From contig CAXXVA010000002.1 of assembly GCA_963675365.2 (NCBI GenBank), positions 372,001 through 436,000 on the forward strand: a DNA stretch of 64,000 nucleotides, in the 5' to 3' direction. Source of the DNA: CAXXOK01 sp963675365. Its GTDB lineage: Bacteria; Bacillota; Clostridia; Christensenellales; Aristaeellaceae. The notes below the pieces were generated by a model. That model worked only from the letters and a program-made list of their open reading frames with translations. It searched no databases and was not told the origin of the DNA. The translations under genes were made by a program, and so were the position numbers. This document shows positions 8,496 to 14,415 of the stretch, one piece after another. Within the stretch, counting starts at the first letter, position 1; every line of letters starts with the position of its first letter.

Positions 8496-8981
8496 TCAGC
8501 TGAGCTGTATCTGGATCGATGCGCGGCAGATCTTCTGCAGCACTTTCACTTCGATCACCGCGCGCCCGTTCCTCAGGTTCGCGGAGATGATCTTCGGGTT
8601 CATCCGGGCCAGAGGCCCTCCGGTAATGGTCGTCAGTCCGTCGTGCAGTCTGGCCGGTGCCGGGCGTCCGGTCTCCCCGTGCTCGGCCAGCGCCAGCATC
8701 AACTGCATTTGGCCGTCCGGTATCCTGTCCGGCGTTCCGCCGCCCAGGAAGCGGAATACGCATGGCACACCCAGAATCTGATAATAGGTTTCCGGTGAAG
8801 CGTCCAGATGAACGAATACATACCCCGGTACATATACATGTGCCCGCTTACGCATCTGTCCATTGCACCGTTCGCGCCGCAGTTCCATCGGGACGATCGC
8901 CCGGATATCAATCCGGCGCAGCGCCCGCACCACAGTCAGCTCCCGCCCGGTCTCCACATGCAGCGCAAACCAGTTATTCAT
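8496..8981 (-). CDS. NusG/LoaP-like transcription antiterminator, phage-encoded
   Basis: A 161-residue protein from ATG 8981 (MNNWFALHVETGRELTVV); a longer frame to 9041 overlaps the upstream gene too far. The N-terminal domain has NusG hallmarks: WFALHVETGRE, a basic middle (ELRRERCNGQMRKR), PGYVFVHL and GTPDRIPDGQM. A C-terminal KOW-like segment follows (ITGGPLARMNPKIISANLR). NusG paralogues such as RfaH and LoaP bind RNA polymerase and suppress termination in dedicated operons. It sits between small and large terminase genes, with hairpin terminators at 8364-8383 and 10288-10317, so control of late transcription is the likely job (inference). Confidence 0.8.
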   Translation of the reverse strand: MNNWFALHVETGRELTVVRALRRIDIRAIVPMELRRERCNGQMRKRAHVYVPGYVFVHLDASPETYYQILGVPCVFRFLGGGTPDRIPDGQMQLMLALAEHGETGRPAPARLHDGLTTITGGPLARMNPKIISANLRNGRAVIEVKVLQKICRASIQIQLS

Positions 8982-9555
8982 CGGTCTGCACTCCCTTGGC
9001 CTTTGCCTTGGCTTCCTGCACCTTGGCGCGAACCTGTTCAAGCAGCACCGGATCGCTGACCAGCTCGGTGCGCAGCGTCTGCAGGATCATCTCCTGGGCC
9101 GCTTCCAGCTCATCCTGTCTCTGCTTGGAGTAACGGCCTTCGTACACATGTGTCCGCAAAAGCTTGGAGATCTGATCCCCAATATCCTTAAGCGAAACAA
9201 GCTCGAACTCATTGGATCCCGCTTCCACCACACGGTTCAAAAGGCCCTGCAGATAGATGGCACTTGCAACCTTGGCTACATCCATCTCCTGGTTCTCTTT
9301 GATCAGCGTGGCGTACTCATGCGCCTGGGCGCTGATTTCACGTAGCCTCTGCGCCGTCTTCCCGCTGCGCAGCGCATAGCGTCCAATGGAGCTTTTGGAT
9401 ATTTCGTACCCCTGTTTGTGCAGCCAGGCTGATATATCCACGTAGCCGTTGCTGGTGTCGGCCAGCCTTTCGTCTACGCCCGTGCGCACATCGTCGGGCA
9501 GCTCATCAACCAGGCAGCGCACACGGGTACGAGTACGGGTGCGCTTGTCGCTCAT
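8974..9555 (-). CDS. DUF3486 protein, Mu gp27-like small terminase candidate
   Basis: A 193-residue protein with the DUF3486 pattern: basic N-terminus (MSDKRTRTRTRVRC), LPDDVRTGVDERLADTSNGY, a helix-turn-helix-like ISAWLHKQGYEISKSSIGRYA, then a long helical region and a Lys-rich C-terminus. In Mu the equivalent gene (gp27) lies just before the large terminase and is taken as the small subunit that selects phage DNA. The gene overlaps the NusG-like start by 8 nt. The module EISKSSIGRYA is shared with the BRO protein encoded at 20097-20813. Confidence 0.82.
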   Translation of the reverse strand: MSDKRTRTRTRVRCLVDELPDDVRTGVDERLADTSNGYVDISAWLHKQGYEISKSSIGRYALRSGKTAQRLREISAQAHEYATLIKENQEMDVAKVASAIYLQGLLNRVVEAGSNEFELVSLKDIGDQISKLLRTHVYEGRYSKQRQDELEAAQEMILQTLRTELVSDPVLLEQVRAKVQEAKAKAKGVQTDE

Positions 9556-9557
9556 GG

Positions 9558-9872
9558 CTAAAAGTCAACTCCCGTATCTTCCGGGATGCTCCCCTCAAGA
9601 AGATCAATACCGTGCGCACAAAGCCTGATGACGGCGTTTTTCATCGGCTGAATATCCGGCTCTTCCGGTACAGTCACGACGATATATGCCTTATCCTGCA
9701 GATAAGCGATTACCCTTGGCATGTCATGTGCCTGCGCCGCTCCGGCGTCAACCAACAGCCGCTCGATAACGACGTACGATAGTGCCTGCGGATAAGCATC
9801 GGAAAGAAGCCCAAGCGTTGCGCCGCGCGCCTTTTTCTGTTTGGCGATCTCCAAGCTACTACGGTCTTTCAT
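9558..9872 (-). CDS. Mu gp26-like phage protein
   Basis: A 104-residue protein. The start at 9872 (MKDRSSLEIAKQKKARGATL) is chosen because GAGGAGG lies 11 nt upstream; an in-frame ATG at 9896 lacks this. The sequence looks like a winged-helix fold: LGLLSDAYPQALSYVVIERLL, then MPRVIAYLQDKAYIVV and a C-terminal MKNAVIRLCAHGIDLLEG. This is the look of the protein found between DUF2730 and DUF3486 genes in Mu-like phages (gp26 position). Role unknown; the gene order is the main support. Confidence 0.65.
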   Translation of the reverse strand: MKDRSSLEIAKQKKARGATLGLLSDAYPQALSYVVIERLLVDAGAAQAHDMPRVIAYLQDKAYIVVTVPEEPDIQPMKNAVIRLCAHGIDLLEGSIPEDTGVDF

Positions 9873-10263
9873 TGGATCCTTTTCCTCCTCTAACAATCGG
9901 TGCGAGAACGTTTAAGATGCTTTCCTGAATGTTGTCGAGTTTGATATCGATCTTGCTGGAGAAGCGCATCCAGTCCTCACGCAGGGTGTATTTTTCGGGC
10001 AGTTGCCGCAATGTCTCGTTGAGCCGTTCTTCCACTTTCCCGATGCGATCTTCCGTTTTGCAATGGCGCTTTTCGTTCTCTTCGCGGAAGGTTTTAAACC
10101 CGTCTGTAATCAGCTTTTTCATCTCCTGCTGATCCTGCTCCCACTTAGCATCCTTGGCTTCGCGTGCCTTATCCCGCTTATTGATGGTGCGTTTAGCGAA
10201 GAATGCAATAACGCCGATCACGATAGAAAATACTGTTGGTACTGCCCATCCCAGCCAATTCAT
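9859..10263 (-). CDS. DUF2730 membrane protein (Mu gp25-like)
   Basis: A 134-residue protein with one N-terminal membrane segment (WAVPTVFSIVIGVIAFFA, residues ~6-24), a highly charged coiled coil (KRDKAREAKDAKWEQDQQEMKK) and a conserved-looking LPEKYTLREDWMRF. This is the DUF2730 arrangement seen at the start of the Mu late/packaging region. It is the first gene after the terminator at 10288-10317 and overlaps the next gene. Function in the family is not established. Confidence 0.75.
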   Translation of the reverse strand: MNWLGWAVPTVFSIVIGVIAFFAKRTINKRDKAREAKDAKWEQDQQEMKKLITDGFKTFREENEKRHCKTEDRIGKVEERLNETLRQLPEKYTLREDWMRFSSKIDIKLDNIQESILNVLAPIVRGGKGSNERP

Positions 10264-10287
10264 TCATCGGTCTCCTTATATGCAAAA

Positions 10288-10317
10288 ACTCCGGATATGA
10301 TTCCTCATATCCGGAGT
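10288..10317 (-). terminator. Strong terminator between Mor gene and late operon
   Basis: A perfect 13-bp inverted repeat ACTCCGGATATGA / TCATATCCGGAGT with a GGAA loop on the minus strand, followed by TTTTTGC. It separates the middle regulator (Mor) from the late genes; DUF2730 starts about 25 nt beyond, so either a late promoter overlaps here or transcription reads through. Confidence 0.8.
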
Positions 10318-10359
10318 GTATCGGTTTGCCCCGACGCTTAAAATCTGACGCGCGTCAGC

Positions 10360-10683
10360 TCACCCGTGTTTTTCTTCCTGGTCGAACATGCTAATCTGGT
10401 TAGGCGCGTATCCCTGTACAATGCGCGCCACGGTCCTGTCGCTTACGTGGAATCGCTCTGCGATGCTGGCGATCGGTACGCCCTTCAGGTAGGCCTTGCG
10501 GATTCCCCGGTTGCGCACGACTTCATTGTACAGCTCGTCGTTCATGGGGATGTATGCGCTTGAGCCGCCGAACGCCTCGCACAGCTTCAGGATCTCCGGC
10601 ACCGGCAGGACGCCCAAAAACTTCTTATGCGATTCCGGCAGATCTTCCGGCCTGACGTCGTTGTACCAATCCTGTGCCTGCAT
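10360..10683 (-). CDS. mor: Mor-type middle/late transcription activator
   Basis: A 107-residue protein of the Mor family. It has LPVPEILKLCEAFGGSSAYIPM, then IRKAYLKGVPIASIAERFHVSDRTVARIVQG, the last part being the helix-turn-helix. In Mu, Mor activates the middle promoter whose product C then switches on late genes; here a single Mor-like protein precedes the late operon, so it may act directly on late genes. The ATG is preceded by AGGAGGTAAGCACC. A 52-nt structured repeat lies directly upstream at 10701-10752. Confidence 0.82.
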   Translation of the reverse strand: MQAQDWYNDVRPEDLPESHKKFLGVLPVPEILKLCEAFGGSSAYIPMNDELYNEVVRNRGIRKAYLKGVPIASIAERFHVSDRTVARIVQGYAPNQISMFDQEEKHG

Positions 10684-10700
10684 GGTGCTTACCTCCTAAC

Positions 10701-10752
10701 GCGCAACAAGTTGCGCTTTGTGAAGGGGCGTACCCCTTCCCAACCTACCCCC
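10701..10752 (+). repeat. 52-nt two-hairpin repeat, copy 1
   Basis: First hairpin GCGCAAC-AA-GTTGCGC (10701-10716), spacer TTTGT, second hairpin GAAGGGG-CGTA-CCCCTTC (10722-10739), then CCAACCTACCCCC. Its end supplies the last codons and stop of the gene at 10745-11035. Two more 52-nt copies lie in opposite orientation at 14089-14140 and 14970-15021. Confidence 0.85.
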
Positions 10753-11035
10753 GGTTTCTACGGATCACACGTTTCGCGGCATCCTTGACTTCTACACAAA
10801 TGTCTAGGCTCAACACCCGTCTCCAGCTATTTGCGTAGAGATACTCCACTACTCCAATAATTGCGCCGTCTGTGTCTCTCTGTCCACGGACGCGGTATTG
10901 CTTTCCTCGCATGGTTAGTACGCATATAACCTGTAAGCTGGCTTCCCAACGTCTTATGGCCTCGCGTTGTTTATCTATCTCCTCTTGGGTAGATAGATAG
11001 ACAATGGGAAAGTCACGATATCTTACCGCAACCAT
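10745..11035 (-). CDS. Hypothetical phage protein
   Basis: A 96-residue protein (MVAVRYRDFPIVYLSTQEEI) with an N-terminal alpha helix containing KQREAIRRWEASLQVI and a beta-rich middle (KQYRVRGQRDTDGAIIGVVEYL), ending in a basic tail. I do not recognise the family. Its stop codon lies inside repeat copy 1, so the last three residues may come from repeat insertion. It overlaps the upstream gene by 23 nt, as expected in a packed phage operon. Confidence 0.5.
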   Translation of the reverse strand: MVAVRYRDFPIVYLSTQEEIDKQREAIRRWEASLQVICVLTMRGKQYRVRGQRDTDGAIIGVVEYLYANSWRRVLSLDICVEVKDAAKRVIRRNRG

Positions 11036-11294
11036 CGTACTCTACAATTCGTGGCAGTTCATTGAGGATAAACTCTTTAGCAGAATCGAAATCACACCCT
11101 AGAGGATGAATTGTGTCTGCCGGGAATGCCGTGAAAAAGTACCCGCCTGACGGCCCGCACATTTCATTCCCCTTGCTCACCGGTTCCCACCACACCTTAA
11201 CATGAAGGTAATTGAGATTTTCAAGCAACCTTTTCAAATGCTTTTGGTTTTGAGAACTATTGACGCTCGGCATTGATAAGTGTTTATAATTCAT
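11013..11294 (-). CDS. Hypothetical phage protein
   Basis: A 93-residue protein from ATG 11294 (MNYKHLSMPSVNSSQNQKHL); the start overlaps the stop of the upstream gene (ATGA-type overlap), which favours it over the longer frame to 11402. It has LLENLNYLHVKVWWEPVSKGNEM and GGYFFTAFPADTIHPLGCDFDSA. No known motif is seen. Codon use here is more AT-rich than in the adjacent GemA gene, suggesting a cargo-type gene. Confidence 0.5.
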   Translation of the reverse strand: MNYKHLSMPSVNSSQNQKHLKRLLENLNYLHVKVWWEPVSKGNEMCGPSGGYFFTAFPADTIHPLGCDFDSAKEFILNELPRIVEYDGCGKIS

Positions 11295-11749
11295 CCCAGC
11301 GCACCCCGCTTTCGGTGGAGGCGGAGCCGCAGGCGGCCCCACCAGTGGCGAGATAGTTTCTCGTGGCAGGTGCTGCATAGATCCTCTTCTACCCACCAGC
11401 ATCCGCCCTCACAAGGGTGGAACCAATCGCATCCGCAGATGCGGCACTTTCTTTCCCATGTCGATCTATCGAGGTGCGCTAGTACAGGCTGCGGTGCTTT
11501 AAGATGGAAGCTTAAATATTGCAACGTAAGCACCTTATACCGTTCAATTATCACGATCTTCACTTGCTGTGATATTCCCTGTACAGAGATAATCGAACTT
11601 GCCCATGCTCTCCATTCTTCGATGCTTTCAAACGGTCCTGATGGTGTTAGGTCGCGGAGTATCCTTTGTTCATCCTCAAAGGCTTTCATCACATCATCGA
11701 TCACAAAAGGAACTCCCTCGCCTTGGCGGATCTCATAATCTTTATCCAT
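11291..11749 (-). CDS. Zinc-finger-like hypothetical phage protein
   Basis: A 152-residue protein from ATG 11749 (MDKDYEIRQGEGVPFVIDDV), whose ATG overlaps the GemA stop codon. The N-terminal two thirds are helical. The C-terminal part holds CRICGCDWFHPC and, ~14 residues on, CSTCHEK, a likely zinc knuckle, followed by a basic Arg-rich tail that might touch nucleic acid. Function unknown. Confidence 0.55.
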   Translation of the reverse strand: MDKDYEIRQGEGVPFVIDDVMKAFEDEQRILRDLTPSGPFESIEEWRAWASSIISVQGISQQVKIVIIERYKVLTLQYLSFHLKAPQPVLAHLDRSTWERKCRICGCDWFHPCEGGCWWVEEDLCSTCHEKLSRHWWGRLRLRLHRKRGALG

Positions 11750-12162
11750 CACTGCGCACCTCGCTTTCGTTCGCCACGGTTTCCGGCGATCATGGCCTTC
11801 ATGGCTTCGATGGCCGCCTGGCACTTGGCATCCGTCAGCCAGGCCACGTCCTCCACGCCGAAGCGCGCCTTCAGGAATCCGCGCAGCCGCTTCTTATCGT
11901 CGCCCCAGCCAAGCTGCTTGGCCAGCACGAATAGGTAGCGCTGCTGCCTGGTGGTGGATCGCGCTGCGGGCGTTGCCGGTTCCTGCCCGGTAAGCTTCAG
12001 CAGCCGGTCGATCACGCGCTTGCCTTCGTAGCTTGTCAGCTGCTTGATGCTATCCTTCTCGCATTCCTGGTAGACCATGGCATGCAGATTATCGTTGTCG
12101 ATCCCGGCCTTGCGCGCCAGCCCGTACATCATCCGCATCTGGTCAGTGCTGATCGCGCTCAT
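11749..12162 (-). CDS. gemA: GemA / Mu gp16-like protein (DUF1018)
   Basis: A 137-residue protein with the DUF1018 pattern: MSAISTDQMRMMYGLARKAGI, then a second half with QQRYLFVLAKQLGW, LRGFLKARFGVEDVAWLT and AIEAMKAMIAG. In Mu, GemA modulates host gene expression and DNA supercoiling; how it does so is not well known. It sits in the early/middle part between Gam and Mor, the same order as in Mu. The stop overlaps the next start. Confidence 0.85.
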   Translation of the reverse strand: MSAISTDQMRMMYGLARKAGIDNDNLHAMVYQECEKDSIKQLTSYEGKRVIDRLLKLTGQEPATPAARSTTRQQRYLFVLAKQLGWGDDKKRLRGFLKARFGVEDVAWLTDAKCQAAIEAMKAMIAGNRGERKRGAQ

Positions 12163-12419
12163 TCGGAACCCTCCTTAAGTCGAGGTATTTTCACTGTCTT
12201 TCCACCCGGACGCTGTACAGTTTCTACCTTCTCCGCTACCAAGATATCGGGACGAAATTGTTTTCCGCATTTCTCACAAGCTCTATACTGCTCTCGTACA
12301 GGATTCACAAAGTCCGGAAGGTGTAGCACGCCATGGCTTGATAAAACACAGATATGACAATCAAGGAATACATTATTGTGCCCACAATCCGGGCACTCCA
12401 TCCCAATCAAGAACTTCAT
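12159..12419 (-). CDS. Zinc-ribbon hypothetical protein
   Basis: An 86-residue protein with two Cys pairs near the N-terminus and middle (MECPDCGHN, ACEKCGKQF) and CHIC between them, a clear zinc-ribbon-like layout. The C-terminus is basic. It overlaps the GemA start by four bases. Family not recognised; a small nucleic-acid-binding or anti-host protein are both possible. Confidence 0.55.
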   Translation of the reverse strand: MKFLIGMECPDCGHNNVFLDCHICVLSSHGVLHLPDFVNPVREQYRACEKCGKQFRPDILVAEKVETVQRPGGKTVKIPRLKEGSE

Positions 12420-12772
12420 ACCGCTCCCGCCTCCTCAAACGCCTTGTGCAGCTTCTCGTGCTGAAAGGCAATCCAGTCGATCATTTCCTCATTCGCCGCC
12501 CAGGCTTTTGCTTTTGCGCTGTCGTTTCCCAGCCCGCTTTCAAACAGAAACGCGTGGACGATTTCATGTCGCAGGATCTGCTTTTCGTGAACGTCCATAT
12601 CCTGCAGTTGCTCCGGCTTCGGTGGTCTGTCATACTTGCGGATCACGATGTGGCGCGTCGTATGGTCGCAGTATCCATCGTTGATTTTCAACTGCTTATC
12701 CTGTTCACAGCTCATAAAGCTGATCAACCAATCAGATCCTAGAACGTGTACTTTCCGTACCGCACAATCTTC
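12416..12772 (-). CDS. Putative zinc metallopeptidase-like protein (HEIVH motif)
   Basis: A 118-residue protein from ATG 12772 (MEDCAVRKVHVLGSDWLI); a longer frame to 12835 overlaps the upstream gene more. It carries ILRHEIVHAFLFESGL, an HEXXH zinc-binding motif, followed by EEMIDWIAFQHEKLHKAFE that could supply a third ligand. Short proteins with this layout are known in phages, and ImmA/IrrE-like and SprT-like folds share the motif. The substrate is unknown. Confidence 0.6.
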   Translation of the reverse strand, partial: EDCAVRKVHVLGSDWLISFMSCEQDKQLKINDGYCDHTTRHIVIRKYDRPPKPEQLQDMDVHEKQILRHEIVHAFLFESGLGNDSAKAKAWAANEEMIDWIAFQHEKLHKAFEEAGAV

Positions 12773-12951
12773 CATACGGCCACTCCCTTCCGCATCCGCC
12801 TGCGGCGCTTGCCCGGCTTCCCGCGCCAGCCGCATTTACATGCCGATTTCCCAAAGATTGCCCGGTCCTCAATCGCCCGTCTGCAGCGCGGGCAGAACCA
12901 TTTCGACAGATAATACCCGTCCTTGGCCATCGCCTTAGCCGCGCTTTTCAT
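12739..12951 (-). CDS. Small zinc-ribbon protein
   Basis: A 70-residue protein (MKSAAKAMAKDGYYLSKWFC) with CPRC and, ~18 residues on, CKCGWRG, followed by a run of Arg and Lys (KPGKRRRRMRKG). The layout is that of a nucleic-acid-binding zinc ribbon. It overlaps both neighbours (12935-13081 and 12416-12772). Confidence 0.55.
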   Translation of the reverse strand: MKSAAKAMAKDGYYLSKWFCPRCRRAIEDRAIFGKSACKCGWRGKPGKRRRRMRKGVAVWKIVRYGKYTF

Positions 12952-13081
12952 GGTGCTCTCCTTTAGTCAATATCAGGATCAGGAGCAGCAGGTACCAGGG
13001 CGAGTTGAACAGCCAGCACATCGCCCCAGCCAGTGCGATCACGGCGAGGCTGAATATGCTTTCCGGCCAATTCATTTTCAT
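12935..13081 (-). CDS. Small single-span membrane protein
   Basis: A 48-residue frame starting ATG 13081 (MKMNWPESIFSLAVIALAGA), with AGGAG upstream, two adjacent hydrophobic stretches (SIFSLAVIALAGAMCWLF and WYLLLLILILT) and a short charged tail. The gene overlaps both neighbours by a few bases, as in the rest of the operon. The strong ribosome site and TM composition support a real gene. Function unknown; holin-like or superinfection roles cannot be told from sequence. Confidence 0.5.
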   Translation of the reverse strand: MKMNWPESIFSLAVIALAGAMCWLFNSPWYLLLLILILTKGEHHEKRG

Positions 13082-13368
13082 TGTCTGCTCCTTTCCTCAG
13101 TCCAGCCGTCCATCGCTTTCAGGCTTTTACTATGTTTCCTTTTCAGCTCTGCAACCCGCCGCCGCTTATGCTCTCTGAACGCCGCGCCGGGATAATCCTT
13201 GATCACCTTGCGCAGCGCTCTGTCCGTAATGTATGACGGATAGATTGCACCGCACTCCGGACATCGCAGGTAGCTGGCGTGCAGCTCGCCCTTGTTGGCG
13301 TGCAGCAGCTCCGCCGCAAACTCCGCCCCGCACTTGTCGCACTTGACCTCAGTCTGCTGATTGTTCAT
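13078..13368 (-). CDS. Zinc-ribbon protein
   Basis: A 96-residue protein from ATG 13368 (MNNQQTEVKCDKCGAEFAAE), with AGAAGGAGGTCCACC directly upstream. CDKCG and RCPECGAIY form a zinc ribbon over residues ~10-50; the C-terminal half is highly basic (REHKRRRVAELKRKHSKS). This looks like a small phage nucleic-acid-binding protein. No better family call is possible by eye. Confidence 0.6.
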   Translation of the reverse strand: MNNQQTEVKCDKCGAEFAAELLHANKGELHASYLRCPECGAIYPSYITDRALRKVIKDYPGAAFREHKRRRVAELKRKHSKSLKAMDGWTEERSRQ

Positions 13369-13600
13369 GGTGGACCTCCTTCTGATCAATCCGTTTGAGA
13401 AGCTCAACAGATGCCCAGCCCACCTTGCCATCCTCATACATTACAATGGCTACCGGGAATTTTATTTGCCCTCCCGATCCGCCTCCTACCATAATCGATG
13501 GTTCGATCACGTAGGCTCTTTCAGACCAACCCTGAAAATATGCAACTCCTTCATGGTTTGCAACAGTAATTGCGTCGCCAACACATAACTGATTTCCCAT
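13349..13600 (-). CDS. Hypothetical phage protein
   Basis: An 83-residue protein from ATG 13600 (MGNQLCVGDAITVANHEGVA), preceded by CAGGAGGAGAAAAG. It is mostly beta strand (YFQGWSERAYVIEPSIMVGG, IKFPVAIVMYEDGKVGWASV). I do not recognise it. Its leader region contains the tRNA-like minihelix at 13624-13669, ending ~24 nt before the start. Confidence 0.5.
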   Translation of the reverse strand: MGNQLCVGDAITVANHEGVAYFQGWSERAYVIEPSIMVGGGSGGQIKFPVAIVMYEDGKVGWASVELLKRIDQKEVHHEQSAD

Positions 13601-13623
13601 CTTTTCTCCTCCTGATTTTAGTA

Positions 13624-13669
13624 GGACAGCCGGGGGCTTGAACCCCGTGTACGCCTGTTCGTGCCGTCC
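13624..13669 (-). other. tRNA-like acceptor/T-arm minihelix
   Basis: On the minus strand GGACGGC pairs with GCTGTCC (one G-U), a 7-bp acceptor-like stem. Directly inside its 3' arm is CGGGG-TTCAAGC-CCCCG, a canonical 5-bp T stem with 7-nt T loop. D and anticodon arms are replaced by 15 nt. There is no CCA. A degenerate tRNA or a leader structure are both possible. Confidence 0.45.
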
Positions 13670-13682
13670 ATAGTAGGAGGAC

Positions 13683-13704
13683 GGGAGCCTTTGCACAGGC
13701 TCCC
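13683..13704 (-). other. Hairpin upstream of the tRNA-like element
   Basis: GGGAGCC / GGCTCCC, 7 bp with an 8-nt loop, no clear U-run. It stacks ~14 nt before the minihelix in the intergenic leader between two phage genes. Confidence 0.45.
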
Positions 13705-13749
13705 ACGCGGCGTTTACGAACGGTCCGACGCGCCGGGCATCACGTTGCC

Positions 13750-14061
13750 CTAGGAGGTACTCATGCCCGTATCTACCGGGCGCTCAGGCGGCTGTACCGC
13801 CATATCGGATGTGGCGGCATCCGGTTTTGTCTTATAGCCGAGGTATTGCAAATGCTTGTTTAGCTCTCTATCCAGCGCAATTCTGATGTTCTCAGTTTCC
13901 GCGTATTGAGCAGCCGCTACCATTGCTTGTTCTGAAGGATCTCCAAAATCGTGGATTGCACGTCTCATCGCATTCCGCGCCCGTTTGGCCTCCAGCTCCA
14001 GCACGCGTTGAACGCGTTTAACGGCCAACTTGCGGCCTCTGGTGATAGGCTGTGCTTTCAT
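13750..14061 (-). CDS. Hypothetical basic phage protein
   Basis: A 103-residue protein (MKAQPITRGRKLAVKRVQRV) that is helical and very basic in its first half (LELEAKRARNAMRRAIHDFG), then polar. An AAAAGGAGATAGGAAG ribosome site is present. Its first 11 codons are duplicated, with mostly synonymous differences, in the short frame at 14066-14176 just upstream. The tandem ACGCGTT motif copy 2 (14002-14023) lies within its coding sequence. Function unknown. Confidence 0.5.
   Translation of the reverse strand: MKAQPITRGRKLAVKRVQRVLELEAKRARNAMRRAIHDFGDPSEQAMVAAAQYAETENIRIALDRELNKHLQYLGYKTKPDAATSDMAVQPPERPVDTGMSTS
14002..14023. repeat. ACGCGTT-AACGCGTT tandem motif, copy 2
   Basis: CACGCGTTGAACGCGTTTAA on the plus strand, matching copies at 8302-8330 and 22298-22319. 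It lies inside the gene at 13750-14061, coding part of RVQRV on the other strand, so chance codon usage cannot be excluded. Confidence 0.35.
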
Positions 14062-14065
14062 CTTC

Positions 14066-14176
14066 CTATCTCCTTTTCATTCGTTCTTGGGGGTAGGTTG
14101 GGGAGGGGAACTCCCTTCCACAAAGCTCAACTTGTTGAGCGCGTTTGCGACCCCTGGTGATGGGCTGTTCTTTCAT
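14066..14176 (-). CDS. Short ORF: duplicated gene start fused to 52-nt repeat
   Basis: A 36-residue frame from ATG 14176 (MKEQPITRGRKRAQQVELC) with a strong AAGGAG ribosome site 8 nt upstream. Residues 1-11 match the start of the downstream protein (MKAQPITRGRK) except one, and the DNA differences are otherwise synonymous; the rest is read from repeat copy 2. It may be a remnant of a split gene start or a leader peptide that affects translation of the next gene. Confidence 0.45.
   Translation of the reverse strand: MKEQPITRGRKRAQQVELCGREFPSPTYPQERMKRR
14089..14140 (-). repeat. 52-nt two-hairpin repeat, copy 2
   Basis: First hairpin GCTCAAC-AA-GTTGAGC, second GGAAGGGA-GT-TCCCCTCC with one mismatch, then CCAACCTACCCCC. 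Relative to copy 1, the third stem pair changes from G-C to T-A with both arms altered. Confidence 0.85.
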
Positions 14177-14219
14177 AAAGCTTTCTCCTTGTCGTTTAAT
14201 CGTTTCCAGTAATGTGTTG

Positions 14220-14293
14220 TGGAGCGGCAAGCGGGAGTCGAACCCGCGCTGGCGGCTTGGAAGGCCGCCGTTCTACCGTTGAACTACTGCCGC
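14220..14293 (-). tRNA. tRNA-Gly(UCC), prophage-encoded
   Basis: A full cloverleaf can be folded: acceptor GCGGCAG / TTGCCGC, anticodon loop CTTCCAA (anticodon TCC, reads GGA), T arm GCGGG-TTCGACT-CCCGC, discriminator T and an encoded CCA (TGG on the plus strand at 14220-14222). It lies inside the early region, between Gam and small genes, and would be transcribed with them. GGA is a minor glycine codon in the GC-rich phage genes, so the benefit is not obvious. Confidence 0.92.
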
Positions 14294-14297
14294 ATGG

Positions 14298-14317
14298 AAG
14301 ACCGCCGAAGCGGTCTT
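14298..14317 (-). terminator. Hairpin between gam and tRNA-Gly
   Basis: AAGACCGC / GCGGTCTT, an 8-bp stem with a TTCG tetraloop on the minus strand. There is no long U-run, so it may be a processing or weak termination signal preceding the tRNA. Confidence 0.45.
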
Positions 14318-14415
14318 GTGTTTACTAAAACGACCATCTTATATCCGTGATCACCTAAAGATCCGTTTCACATGATCACCCCCCTTCAATCCTGATCGTT
14401 TGTGCGGTATCCGTG

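Noticed and set aside
13624..13704. Complete tRNA gene in the leader
   Set aside because: D and anticodon arms and CCA are missing, so it is listed only as tRNA-like.
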